Source: Burkholderiaceae bacterium (lineage in GTDB: Bacteria; Pseudomonadota; Gammaproteobacteria; Burkholderiales; Burkholderiaceae_C). From it: a DNA stretch of 34,725 bases. Below the pieces are notes generated by a model. The model searched no databases and was not told the DNA's origin. It saw only the letters and a program-made list of their open reading frames with translations. The position numbers and the translations under genes were made by a program. The DNA lies in NCBI GenBank assembly GCA_013360485.1, contig JABWBN010000019.1:1-34725 (forward strand), given 5' to 3'. The stretch's first letter is position 1. Every line of letters starts with the position of its first letter. This document shows positions 9,966 to 16,877 of this stretch, one piece after another.

Positions 9966-10703
9966 ATGACTCAGAAAGTGGCGTATGTGACTGGCGGCAT
10001 GGGCGGGATCGGAACGGCCATCTGCCACCGCCTGGCCAAGAGCGGCTTCAAGGTGATCGCCGGCTGCGGCCCGAGCCGCGACTTCAAGAAGTGGCTCGAC
10101 GAGCAACAGGAACTGGGCTTCACGTTCTACTCTTCAGTGGGCAACGTGGCGGACTGGGACTCCACCGTCGCTGCGTTCAGCGCGGCCGTTGCAGAGCATG
10201 GCCCGATCGACGTGCTGGTCAACAATGCCGGTATCACGCGCGACCGCATGTTCCTCAAGATGACGCCCGACGACTGGAAGGCGGTCATCGATACCAACCT
10301 CAACAGCATGTTCAACGTCACCAAGCAGGTGGTGCCGGGCATGGTCGAGAAGGGTTGGGGCCGCATCATCCAGATCAGCTCGGTCAACGGCGAGAAGGGC
10401 CAGGCGGGCCAGACCAATTACTCGGCCGCCAAGGCCGGCATGCACGGTTTCACGATGGCGTTGGCCCAGGAGCTGGCCAGCAAGGGTGTGACCGTCAACA
10501 CCGTCAGCCCGGGCTACATCGGGACCGACATGGTTCGGGCGATCAAGCCCGAGGTGCTCGAGAAGATCGTTGCGACAATACCGGTCAAGCGCCTGGGTGA
10601 ACCGGAAGAGATCGGCTCCATCGTTGCCTGGTTGGCCAGCGAGGACTCCGGTTTCACGACCGGTGCCGATTTCAGCTGCAACGGTGGACTGCACATGGGG
10701 TGA
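9966..10703 (+). CDS. phaB: Acetoacetyl-CoA reductase (NADPH)
   Basis: Short-chain dehydrogenase that reduces acetoacetyl-CoA to (R)-3-hydroxybutyryl-CoA, the PhaC monomer. 245 residues. A strong AAGGAG lies at 9954-9959, 6 bases before the ATG. Visible are the Rossmann motif TGGMGGIG, NNAG, the catalytic serine in QISSVNG, and Y152/K156 in NYSAAKAG. PhaB is close to FabG in sequence; the N-terminus (QKVAYVTGGMGGIG) and the position in the operon favour PhaB. No phaR or phasin gene follows: the next gene is an exported esterase 100 bases away. The 127-base gap between phaA and phaB holds no recognisable feature. Confidence 0.95.
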   Translation: MTQKVAYVTGGMGGIGTAICHRLAKSGFKVIAGCGPSRDFKKWLDEQQELGFTFYSSVGNVADWDSTVAAFSAAVAEHGPIDVLVNNAGITRDRMFLKMTPDDWKAVIDTNLNSMFNVTKQVVPGMVEKGWGRIIQISSVNGEKGQAGQTNYSAAKAGMHGFTMALAQELASKGVTVNTVSPGYIGTDMVRAIKPEVLEKIVATIPVKRLGEPEEIGSIVAWLASEDSGFTTGADFSCNGGLHMG

Positions 10704-10803
10704 TGGCCCGCCGGCGTGTGCAGGTGTAACGATCCTGCGCGGTCCACGATCTGGAAACGTTGCTGACGCAGAATCCGTGCGTCATGGCGTTTGGGGGTTT
10801 GGT

Positions 10804-12009
10804 GTGCTGCGCGGGCTCGTGTTTATCTGGATCATCGTGCTCGGGGCTGCGCTGTCTGCACCCTTGGCGCGGGCGCAGTCGGTGGATGTCACCGATTCGG
10901 CAATTCAACTGCTCGACTTCGGCGAGTCGCGGTTCCCCGAGTACTTCCCCCGGCGCCGCTCGAACCTGAGCTTCGCGCCCTTCCTTTATCGCTACTACCC
11001 TGAGTCAGGCGTCTACCTCGGCGTAGCAGTGGCACCGGACCCGGCCTACATTCAGCTAGGGGTGTACGTGCTCGGCGGCCTGTTCGGCGATACGCCGATG
11101 TACGTGGGCCTGCTGTCCGACTACATCACCCCCGTGGTCAGCTCTGGCGCTGTCCAGACCCGAACCATCGCCGGGTTTTCCAACTCGATCGACTTCTTCG
11201 TTCCCGATGGATCACCCACTCGGGCGCTGATCTATCTGCACGGTGGCGCGGGCACCAACTACAACATCGCCAACGCGATGGGCTACAACACGCGCAATGA
11301 TCCGGCCACCACGGCCCTGGCCAACTGGCCCTGGATCAAGTCCAACCGTGTGATCGGCGTGTTCCCGCAGGGCCAGGCCATCGACGCGGAGCCCAACGCA
11401 CGCACCTGGTCCAATCACGCCATGACGTCCGGCCAGGATGATGTCGCGTTCCTGCAAGCCCTGGCAGCGCATGTGCGGGCCACCTACGGCGTCACACGAT
11501 TGGCCATTGCCGGGCACTCGATGGGCGGTGCCATGGTGCAGCGCATGTGGTGTGAGTCGCCGGATACGTTCGATGCCTACATCTCGATGGCTGGCCCGGC
11601 ATCACGCCGCTACCTCGATGCGGCGACGCCATGCAACCCTGGCACCCACCCGCCGCCCTACCTGGGGCTGTTTGCCGGTAGTGACAGCGTGATCCAGAAC
11701 ACTGGCAAGTGGGAGGCCGAGACCTGGCAAGTGGCACCCTTGGTCGTGGCCGGATCGGCGCGGGCATGGCTCGATTCCGTGCTCGCCGGCGAATGGCAGA
11801 TGTACCGTCGGCGCGCCGCCCTGATGTGCGGTGCCGACCCGCAAGCGGCAGAGGGTGTCGTTCTGGGTGACGTTGTCACCTGGAGTCACTGCAGCGGGCG
11901 TGTGAAGCTGCTGAACGTGCGCAGCGCCAACCACCCGATGTCATCCATCGAGGAGTACGCCGGCCTGCCATTGGCCGACCTGATCAACCAGTTTGTCGAC
12001 GGCTATTGA
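10804..12009 (+). CDS. Exported PHB-depolymerase-like esterase with an extra N-terminal domain
   Basis: 401 residues from GTG 10804, chosen because GGGGG (10793-10797) sits 6 bases upstream and translation then opens with a clean signal peptide (cleavage expected after ARA, residue 24). Residues 25-118 form a separate module rich in Phe/Tyr (FGESRFPEYFP, FLYRYYP, GVYLGVAV, GVYVLGG, YVGLLSDY). About 125-401 is an alpha/beta hydrolase of the PHB depolymerase/feruloyl esterase type: oxyanion HGGAG, nucleophile S239 in GHSMGG, D294 in FAGSD and H377 in SANHP. It is located outside the cytoplasm. A PHB or oligomer substrate is suggested only by the family and by phaCAB next door; other esters are possible. 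Confidence 0.82.
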   Translation: MLRGLVFIWIIVLGAALSAPLARAQSVDVTDSAIQLLDFGESRFPEYFPRRRSNLSFAPFLYRYYPESGVYLGVAVAPDPAYIQLGVYVLGGLFGDTPMYVGLLSDYITPVVSSGAVQTRTIAGFSNSIDFFVPDGSPTRALIYLHGGAGTNYNIANAMGYNTRNDPATTALANWPWIKSNRVIGVFPQGQAIDAEPNARTWSNHAMTSGQDDVAFLQALAAHVRATYGVTRLAIAGHSMGGAMVQRMWCESPDTFDAYISMAGPASRRYLDAATPCNPGTHPPPYLGLFAGSDSVIQNTGKWEAETWQVAPLVVAGSARAWLDSVLAGEWQMYRRRAALMCGADPQAAEGVVLGDVVTWSHCSGRVKLLNVRSANHPMSSIEEYAGLPLADLINQFVDGY

Positions 12010-12047
12010 AGCAGCGGCCCCGATCCACGCCAGAACCGCACCGCCGC

Positions 12048-13064
12048 TCACTGCGTGGTACCGCTCATCCAGGCCGTGCGTATGAGGCGGCCACAACTCA
12101 CGGACGGGAAGTACCCGAACTCGGCCTCGCGCGCCACCAGCCCGTAGAACTGCTTGCCCGCATCGATCCAGGGATAGAAGCCCTTCGATCCGGGGCTGCT
12201 GTAGGCGCCATCGCCGACCACCGGGTCGTCCTCGATCCAGTGCCCCACCGAGTAGTGCCAGCTTTCGCTGTCTGGGTTCGGTGACCGCACGGCCTGGTCG
12301 GGACAAACGCTCGGGTTTGTGCAGATGGGATGCGATCCCAGCCAACTGCCCATCACGAGCTCGTCACGCATCATGCGGCGCAGGAATTCGGCATATCCGC
12401 GGGGCGTGCCATAGCCCCCGCCCGCAAGCGCCGGCACACCGTATTGCAACGGCAGTCCTGGCCCGATCTGCGCCATCACCTCGTCGGTCAGTTCCCTGCG
12501 GTCCTGTGTGCCCAGCCCGGACATCACGGCATGCTTCTGCATGTGGCCACCGTCGTACACGAACAACCCGTCATGTGCGGGCTCGTAAAGGTTGTTGTCG
12601 GCGTAGTTGAGGCATCCTCGCACCGTCTGGTAGGGATAGCACACCCCGAAGTGCGTGTATCCGCTGCGCAACTGCAGGTGCTTCAGGTCGGTCTCCGAAA
12701 GCACGCCCGCCTGCCGCTGCAGGGTGTAAGCGCTGTAGATCCACTTCGAGGCCGATGCGAGGTTCATGCCGGAGCCTGCGGTGTAAGCAGCCCCGGCGCC
12801 GGTGCGCGACCCGCTGACCAGGGCACCATTGCGCCCACCCACTTCCCAGTAGAACGGCGCGATGTTGGCGCAGGCATTCGTCGTGCTGTTGGCCGTTCGA
12901 GTGGCGGCCGCCTTTCGAACGGCCAGCGGCACTTCAGCCTGCGCCACGGTGCGCTGGGCGCTGATGTCGGTGGCTCCACTGCTGTCGCCACCCCCGCATC
13001 CAACAACCAGGGCGCTCACGCCTGCGGCCAGCGCCGCGGCGCCGAATCGTCTCAAAATCTCCAC
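12048..13064 (-). CDS. Lipoprotein, beta-lactamase-fold serine hydrolase
   Basis: 338 residues from GTG 13064, supported by GGGGAG 6 bases upstream and by the lipoprotein signal that then begins the protein (RR, hydrophobic core, lipobox LVVGC with C23). Longer in-frame starts would add an arginine-rich lead with no sense. After a serine/glycine linker the SxxK motif appears (S104-A-S-K107), the nucleophile signature of class C beta-lactamase/DD-peptidase relatives. The late motifs GGGYGTPRGYAEF and SSPGSKGFYPWID are typical of that superfamily. There are several extra cysteines, consistent with disulfides in the periplasm or on the outer membrane. Substrate unknown: esterase, amidase or oligomer hydrolase roles are all possible. 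Convergent with the esterase gene, 38 bases apart. Confidence 0.75.
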   Translation of the reverse strand: MEILRRFGAAALAAGVSALVVGCGGGDSSGATDISAQRTVAQAEVPLAVRKAAATRTANSTTNACANIAPFYWEVGGRNGALVSGSRTGAGAAYTAGSGMNLASASKWIYSAYTLQRQAGVLSETDLKHLQLRSGYTHFGVCYPYQTVRGCLNYADNNLYEPAHDGLFVYDGGHMQKHAVMSGLGTQDRRELTDEVMAQIGPGLPLQYGVPALAGGGYGTPRGYAEFLRRMMRDELVMGSWLGSHPICTNPSVCPDQAVRSPNPDSESWHYSVGHWIEDDPVVGDGAYSSPGSKGFYPWIDAGKQFYGLVAREAEFGYFPSVSCGRLIRTAWMSGTTQ

Positions 13065-13187
13065 TTCATGCTCCCCGTTGCAGCACGTGCAGCCCGCCAT
13101 CCGGAATGCCTGTACGGCGCCCATCGCCGGTACGCCGGGTCGAGTGTAGAAATGGCGCCGCGCGATCGGTACAGCGTCTGCCTCCGG

Positions 13188-13207
13188 CCCCCCACGAACC
13201 AGGGGGG
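13188..13207. repeat. C6/G6 inverted repeat in the divergent promoter region
   Basis: CCCCCC (13188-13193), loop ACGAACCA, GGGGGG (13202-13207), with CCT (13181-13183) and AGG (13208-13210) able to extend the stem across a 4-base bulge. It lies in the 269-base divergent region between the lipoprotein gene and the propeller gene. Neither strand has a T-run after it. It may be an untranslated-leader structure or chance in GC-rich DNA. I see no good promoter in the rest of 13065-13333. Confidence 0.3.
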
Positions 13208-13333
13208 AGGGCGCAGGCCACCGTACCCATCGAACCAGAACCTGCGAACGGGTGGATCCCCAAGAGGCACGACACGGGTACAGTGTTGCGCAGGGAGTTT
13301 CGGGCTGCACTCTGCCCCAACCCAGCACCACCC

Positions 13334-14566
13334 ATGATGAAGTCCAAGCCCCGTTTTTACAGTATGGGCCGTTCGTTCGGCACCATCGCACTGATGGTCG
13401 CAATGGCTACGCCAGCTTCGGGGGCGGTCGAGTCCATCCCGTCCGCGCCGACCACGCTGACCAGCACGTCGACCCGGATGATTTCGTACCGGCATCAGCA
13501 GCACATGTGGCAGACGCCCGATGGCGCGACCCACCTGCTGGTCAACCGGGGGTTTCAGGTGCCCGGCGGGGCGCTCCAGTTGCAGTCGACGTTCGACGCA
13601 GGCGCGACCTGGAGCAGCGGGCCATCGTTGCCCCAGACGAATGGGCTGAACGTCTCGGATGGTCAACTCAGCGGCAATGACTTGTATGTGGCATATGCGA
13701 ATGCCAACAATCAGATCATGTTGGGGCTGCTGCGCTACGACCCTGCCCTGAAGACGTGGTCGCTCCTGCGCAACCAGAGCGTCGCTGTCCAGTCTGGCGT
13801 GGTCTACAGCAACCCTGCCATCGGGTTCGATCGCGCGGGCAACCTATATGTCACCTACGTCGCGCAGGACAGTGCCACGCTGGTCTATTCGCTGCGCATG
13901 TCGGTGCGCGCGGCTGGGCAACTGGCCTGGACCGAACTGCCTCAGGTATTTGGCTCATCCGATGCCGAATCGGCGCAGCGCAGTGGCCGACCTGTACTCA
14001 CGCCTGATGGCATCGGGATGATCTTCACTGTGCACGACGGGATGTACTGGGCGCAGCGGCAAGACGGTTGGAGTCTCGATACGCCTTGGAGCCTGTCGAC
14101 GATCTACATGACCCCGCCGCCGTCCGATCCAGACCCCTACGCCAGCCACTTCAGCGTTGTGCGCGATACCGCCGGCAACGTCCACATGGCGACCGTGGAC
14201 AAAGGGCGGGTCCTGTATGCGCGCTACCTGGCGGCCACGCAGGCGTGGGAGACGCCGCGCCAGGTGACACCGCCGATGGGCGCCGGGTGGGTCCAACTCA
14301 CGATATCGGGCGACAACCTCGTGCTCATGGCCAACATGCTGAGCATGGTGAGGGTCTACCAAAGCGGCAATGCCGGCAACAGCTTCATCGCGACACACAT
14401 GCTGACCCATCCCCTGGCCCCGGACGGCAGCGGCCTCGACTACGGCGCACCGCGGATGGAGACACCATCGGTCTCCACCAGTCCGATCCCCACTGTGCAG
14501 CAATACATCGAGGGCCAGACCCAGAAGCTGATGTTCTTCGCAGTGCCGGTCGTCCCGGCGCCGTGA
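13334..14566 (+). CDS. Exported BNR/sialidase-like beta-propeller protein, unknown function
   Basis: About 410 residues starting at ATG 13334 (tandem ATG at 13337; another at 13364). No Shine-Dalgarno is visible, so the start is uncertain, but all choices precede a signal peptide (hydrophobic TIALMVAMATPASGA). The mature part repeats blades with a short hydrophobic strand, a small loop containing DxxGN or DxGxxW, then another strand (FDAGATWSSG, FDRAGNLYVTYV, DTAGNVHMATVD). This is the look of BNR/Asp-box propellers used for glycan or surface binding. Catalytic residues of a true sialidase are not evident. The gene ends one base before the hydrolase start, so the two are almost certainly co-translated. 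Confidence 0.68.
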   Translation: MMKSKPRFYSMGRSFGTIALMVAMATPASGAVESIPSAPTTLTSTSTRMISYRHQQHMWQTPDGATHLLVNRGFQVPGGALQLQSTFDAGATWSSGPSLPQTNGLNVSDGQLSGNDLYVAYANANNQIMLGLLRYDPALKTWSLLRNQSVAVQSGVVYSNPAIGFDRAGNLYVTYVAQDSATLVYSLRMSVRAAGQLAWTELPQVFGSSDAESAQRSGRPVLTPDGIGMIFTVHDGMYWAQRQDGWSLDTPWSLSTIYMTPPPSDPDPYASHFSVVRDTAGNVHMATVDKGRVLYARYLAATQAWETPRQVTPPMGAGWVQLTISGDNLVLMANMLSMVRVYQSGNAGNSFIATHMLTHPLAPDGSGLDYGAPRMETPSVSTSPIPTVQQYIEGQTQKLMFFAVPVVPAP

Positions 14567-14567
14567 G

Positions 14568-15533
14568 ATGAACCGGCGACGTCGCGGGCTTTTTCTGGGA
14601 CTCATGGCCGGCGCCGGCGTGGTGCAGGCGGGACCTCTGCGCGAGGCACTGCGCGAGCGGATCGAGCAGCGTCGTCAGGCACGCGAGAGCTCCGGCATCG
14701 ATGGTGAAGAGCAGGCGCTGCAGGGCCGTGGATCAGGCGGTCGAACGGCGCCCGTGTCGCTGCCCGCGGGCGCGCGTGTCCTGCGCGACTTGAGCTACGG
14801 CCCGGATGCTCAGCAGCGATTCGATGTCTACATCCCTGCCGGCGCGCGCAGTGCGCCCCTGCTGTTCATGGTGCACGGTGGCGCGTGGATGGTGGGCGAC
14901 AAGGGCTATGCGCCGGTGGTCAACCAAAAGGTGAGCCGCTGGCTGCCACTGGGCTACGTGCTCGTGTCGATCAACTACCGCATGTCGCGTACGGCGCCGG
15001 ACGTGCTGGCGCAGGCCGACGACGCGGCCCGTGCATTGGCGCATGTGCAAGCGCAGGCGGGCAACTGGGGTGCCGATCCGGCGCGGGTGTTGCTGATGGG
15101 GCACTCGGCAGGAGCGCACCTGGTGGCATTGCTCGCGGCCGATGCCGAACTCGCCGCACGGCACGGTTGCAGGCCCTGGTTGGGCATGGTGTCATTGGAC
15201 AGTGCTGCGCTCGACGTGGTGGCGACGATGGAGTCGCGGCACTACCGCTTCTACGACAAGGTGTTCGGTCGGGATCGTGCGTTGTGGCTGGCTGCCTCGC
15301 CTTACCATCGCCTGCACTCAAAGCCCGCTCCCATGCTGCTGGTGTGTTCGACCCGGCGAGGCGATTCGTGTCCGCAGGCCGAGTCCTTCGCCGCCAAGGC
15401 GCGACAGCTCGGTGGACGAGCCTCCGTCTTGCCCGTCGACATGAAGCATGGCGAGACCAACACCGACCTGGGCAAGGCATCGGCCTATACCGACGCCGTT
15501 CATGCGTTCATGCGCGGACTTGGGATGCCCTGA
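14568..15533 (+). CDS. Exported alpha/beta hydrolase, BD-FAE/carboxylesterase type
   Basis: 321 residues. The N-terminus is RRRR plus a hydrophobic stretch ending QAG, a probable signal peptide, followed by a charged linker (about 24-60). The hydrolase core then shows oxyanion HGGAWMVG, the nucleophile elbow GHSAGAH, and a late His in DMKHGETN. The acid is probably in the region around STRRGDS. The family includes feruloyl and acetyl esterases and arylformamidase-like enzymes. The start codon follows the propeller gene stop by one base, suggesting translational coupling and a shared task, perhaps an esterase guided by the propeller protein. The substrate is not readable from the sequence. Confidence 0.8.
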   Translation: MNRRRRGLFLGLMAGAGVVQAGPLREALRERIEQRRQARESSGIDGEEQALQGRGSGGRTAPVSLPAGARVLRDLSYGPDAQQRFDVYIPAGARSAPLLFMVHGGAWMVGDKGYAPVVNQKVSRWLPLGYVLVSINYRMSRTAPDVLAQADDAARALAHVQAQAGNWGADPARVLLMGHSAGAHLVALLAADAELAARHGCRPWLGMVSLDSAALDVVATMESRHYRFYDKVFGRDRALWLAASPYHRLHSKPAPMLLVCSTRRGDSCPQAESFAAKARQLGGRASVLPVDMKHGETNTDLGKASAYTDAVHAFMRGLGMP

Positions 15534-15549
15534 ACTCCTCAGGGGTTCA
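15531..15549 (+). terminator. Hairpin overlapping the hydrolase stop codon
   Basis: TGAACTCC (15531-15538), loop TCA, GGGGTTCA (15542-15549): an 8-bp stem with one G-U pair that starts at the stop codon itself. No T-run follows, so this is a candidate 3' end or mRNA-stabilising structure for the propeller-hydrolase pair rather than a classical terminator. It separates this unit from the next gene pair, which begins 144 bases after the stop. Confidence 0.35.
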
Positions 15550-15630
15550 AGCGGACAGTGGGCGTTCGAGTCGGGTCGGCTCCACAATGCTGTGGATGCG
15601 ACTCCCGCGGCTGCGGGATTGCTCGTGGTC

Positions 15631-15657
15631 TCAGCGGAATCTAATGTCCACCGCTGA
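15631..15657. promoter_or_regulatory. Inverted repeat around a -10-like element upstream of the paralog pair
   Basis: TCAGCGG (15631-15637) and CCGCTGA (15651-15657) are perfect complements separated by 13 bases. The spacer contains TCTAAT (15640-15645), five of six to the sigma70 -10 consensus. TTGCTC (15619-15624) lies 15 bases further upstream, a weak -35. The repeat would place an operator astride the promoter, 20 bases before the start codon at 15678. Smaller hairpins (CCACA-ATGC-TGTGG and CCCGC-GGCT-GCGGG) lie just upstream. The regulator is unknown. Confidence 0.4.
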
Positions 15658-15677
15658 TCACAGCGTACCGCGGACCG

Positions 15678-16832
15678 ATGCCATCACAGCAGTGCCACCT
15701 CGCGGTTTTTCGTATCGCAGTCGCCGCGTTGATGTGTGCGCATGCGGGTGCGACGCATGCGCAGTTCACTCCTCAGGATGAGGAAGTCTGTCCTGCCGCC
15801 GCCGGCGTGGTGGATCCCGAGTTCTACAGCGCAGGGCGGCGCATGGTGTTCATGGACCGCAGCAACCGCTTGAAGGTGACGACGCTGCGCAGCGATGGGT
15901 CGCTCGGGCCCGGCGGTTGCCGGGGAACTGTGATCGACGAACGCGCCACGCTGTCGGTGCCTGGCTTCCCGCTGATCAACGGTGGTGAGTGGGCGTTGAG
16001 CCAGCGGGGTAGCGAGATCTACTACACCCGGCTCGATGATTCGGGCCGGGTCGAGATGGCCGTAGCGAAGGAAAATGGCGGCACCTGGGATGTGCAGGCG
16101 GTCGAAGCATCCAGCGACCGCGGCCTTCCGATACCGAGCATGGATGGCAGTGATCCGCAGGCGCGCATCCTGTATGCACGTGTACGTGAGAGTGGCTATG
16201 AGCTCATGTGGCGCGAGTCGACCGACCCGACCACCGAGCGAACGTTCGGGGCCCATATTGTTCAGGCCAGTGGCGGCGCTCCGAGATGGGTGCGAGGCGA
16301 GCGTGCGATCACGACGACCCAACTGGATTCCAATGGCGTTGCCCAGGCGGTGCGCATCGACATCGACACCTCCGTGGTGGATGTGCTGACGCAGGACACC
16401 GATCCCAAGGACGAAGTCTGGATGTGGCGTGCGCCCGAGTTTGGATCGGCGCGCGTATTCATCGCCGTTGCGGGCGGTTCGCAGTTGCGTGTCTACCGCG
16501 AGGAAGGCGCGTCATGGAACCTGATCAACGCGCTCGACGCGACTGCATTTTCGGCGCGCAGTGGGATCTACTCGCCAGAGCCGACCATTATCGACGGCCG
16601 CTCATACGTGGTGATGCAGCTGTCCAACCAGAAAGTCGGGCCTTCCGAGATCTGGGTCGCATCCATCGATCCGGCGCTGCCATTGCTGCGTCAGGTTAGC
16701 GACCCAGCAGCTGCCGGGAAGGTGCGCACCGAGCCGGAGTGGGTTCACACATCCAGCGGAGCGTTCATCTACTACACACAAAACGAAGGCCGCGGCCGGG
16801 CGGGCTTGCGCCGGGCTTCTACGGGCCTGTAA
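15678..16832 (+). CDS. Exported TolB/PD40-like propeller protein, paralog 1 (unknown function)
   Basis: 384 residues with a signal peptide (about 1-29, ending THAQ). The mature protein is a series of beta-strand repeats with features of TolB/PD40 propellers: FYSAGRRMVFMD, GSEIYYTRLDDSG, ARILYARVRESG, GAFIYYTQNEG. It aligns along most of its length with the next gene: both have WRE(S/A), a (G)GG-x-RWV block, the identical block WRAPEFG (W250 here), then SPEP, and a final EP-xx-(F)IYYxx motif. No catalytic residues or metal motif stand out, so a binding or scaffold role is likelier than catalysis; that is inference. No strong Shine-Dalgarno. Compared with its paralog it lacks the N-terminal CPTC block. 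Confidence 0.7.
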   Translation: MPSQQCHLAVFRIAVAALMCAHAGATHAQFTPQDEEVCPAAAGVVDPEFYSAGRRMVFMDRSNRLKVTTLRSDGSLGPGGCRGTVIDERATLSVPGFPLINGGEWALSQRGSEIYYTRLDDSGRVEMAVAKENGGTWDVQAVEASSDRGLPIPSMDGSDPQARILYARVRESGYELMWRESTDPTTERTFGAHIVQASGGAPRWVRGERAITTTQLDSNGVAQAVRIDIDTSVVDVLTQDTDPKDEVWMWRAPEFGSARVFIAVAGGSQLRVYREEGASWNLINALDATAFSARSGIYSPEPTIIDGRSYVVMQLSNQKVGPSEIWVASIDPALPLLRQVSDPAAAGKVRTEPEWVHTSSGAFIYYTQNEGRGRAGLRRASTGL

Positions 16833-16841
16833 CGAAAACCG

Positions 16842-16859
16842 AGTCACCCGGCGGTGACT
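16842..16859. other. Perfect intercistronic hairpin between the two paralogs
   Basis: AGTCACC (16842-16848), tetraloop CGGC, GGTGACT (16853-16859), extendable by one G-U pair. It lies 10 bases after the stop of paralog 1 and ends 9 bases before the Shine-Dalgarno of paralog 2. No T-run follows on the plus strand, so an attenuator, processing site or stability element fits better than a terminator. On the minus strand it would be followed by GGTTTTCG. Confidence 0.45.
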
Positions 16860-16877
16860 TCGATCCAGGGAGTTGAT

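Noticed and set aside
10720-10738. Terminator after phaB (GCAGG-N9-CCTGC)
   Set aside because: Only five base pairs with a 9-base loop and no T-run; too weak to call.
13334-14566. Catalytic sialidase
   Set aside because: Asp-box-like turns are present, but the arginine triad, Tyr/Glu pair and catalytic Asp of sialidases cannot be placed.
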